Source: Homalodisca vitripennis | Lineage: Eukaryota; Arthropoda; Insecta; Hemiptera; Cicadellidae | Length of the DNA: 64,000 nucleotides | NCBI RefSeq assembly: GCF_021130785.1 | Contig: NC_060207.1 | Span: 100,791,001-100,855,000 of the forward strand | Direction: 5' to 3' | Part shown: one piece after another, positions 63,882 to 64,000 of the stretch | Layout of the letters: every line of letters starts with the position of its first letter | Position numbering within the stretch: the first letter of the stretch is position 1 | The notes under the pieces: generated by a model | What the model was told of the DNA's origin: nothing | The model's input: only the letters and a program-made list of their open reading frames with translations | Databases searched by the model: none | Translations under genes and position numbers: made by a program

Positions 63882-64000
63882 GTACTGTTTAAAGTCATAG
63901 TCATTGCATACTTCAATTATAAAGCAGTTGGGTTCTGTCAGTGCTGATGTGAAATGACAGCTAGTCGTATACAAATTCTTAGTATTACTACTATCACCAG

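Noticed and set aside
1..64000. CRISPR arrays, operons or other prokaryotic systems
   Set aside because: The window is a spliced animal gene with AT-rich introns; the tandem arrays have no spacer-repeat organisation.

Overview
The window is a stretch of an AT-rich animal genome, most likely an insect, lying inside one very large plus-strand gene. That gene is a spectraplakin, the short stop (shot) / MACF1 / dystonin family of giant actin-microtubule cross-linkers. Evidence for an insect: the deduced protein follows insect Shot closely as I remember it, exons are short islands in long AT-rich introns, and the transposons (mariner, piggyBac-like, Jockey-like and RTE-like LINEs) are typical of insects. 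A hemipteran is possible but not proven. The gene enters at base 1 already in frame and leaves after 63881, so both protein ends lie outside the window.

I placed 30 coding exons with GT-AG junctions and compatible phases. Joined, they give 14,595 nt, exactly 4,865 codons, without a stop. Exons 1-17 (1-24808, about 1,019 codons) encode the plakin domain: spectrin-like helical bundles with an embedded SH3 fold (end of exon 7 and start of exon 8). Exon 18 (26923-36085, 9,163 nt) is one uninterrupted exon of plectin/plakin repeats, the region that in this family is confined to particular isoforms. Exons 19-30 (43244-63881, 792 codons) are the start of the spectrin-repeat rod. Exons 28-29 contain a Ser/Pro/Arg-rich linker. 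The C-terminal EF-hand and GAS2 microtubule-binding module is not in the window, nor are the actin-binding CH domains, which would lie upstream.

The introns hold the rest. There are four TTAA-flanked piggyBac-like elements with CCCTTT termini (2476-3722, 37028-37818, 45164-46445, 46966-48345); two carry opposite ends of a piggyBac-type transposase. There are three mariner fossils (about 21640, 38720 and 44185-45075). LINE remains are a heavily decayed Jockey-like copy (13880-15870), a 5'-truncated RTE-like copy on the minus strand (54503-55622) and a young 5'-truncated Jockey-like copy with an open 388-codon RT fragment (56630-58078). There is also a tRNA-related SINE-like fragment (60478-60580, minus).

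Three tandem arrays stand out: 214 bp x 3 (4222-4872), 80 bp x about 8.5 starting at the exon 6 splice donor (8716-9400), and 148 bp x about 8 made from the 3' end of exon 24 plus its donor (53164-54339). I found no evidence of a second host gene, of a prokaryotic-type system, or of a functional RNA gene. The main points of interest are the architecture of the giant exon and the exon-derived 148-bp array.
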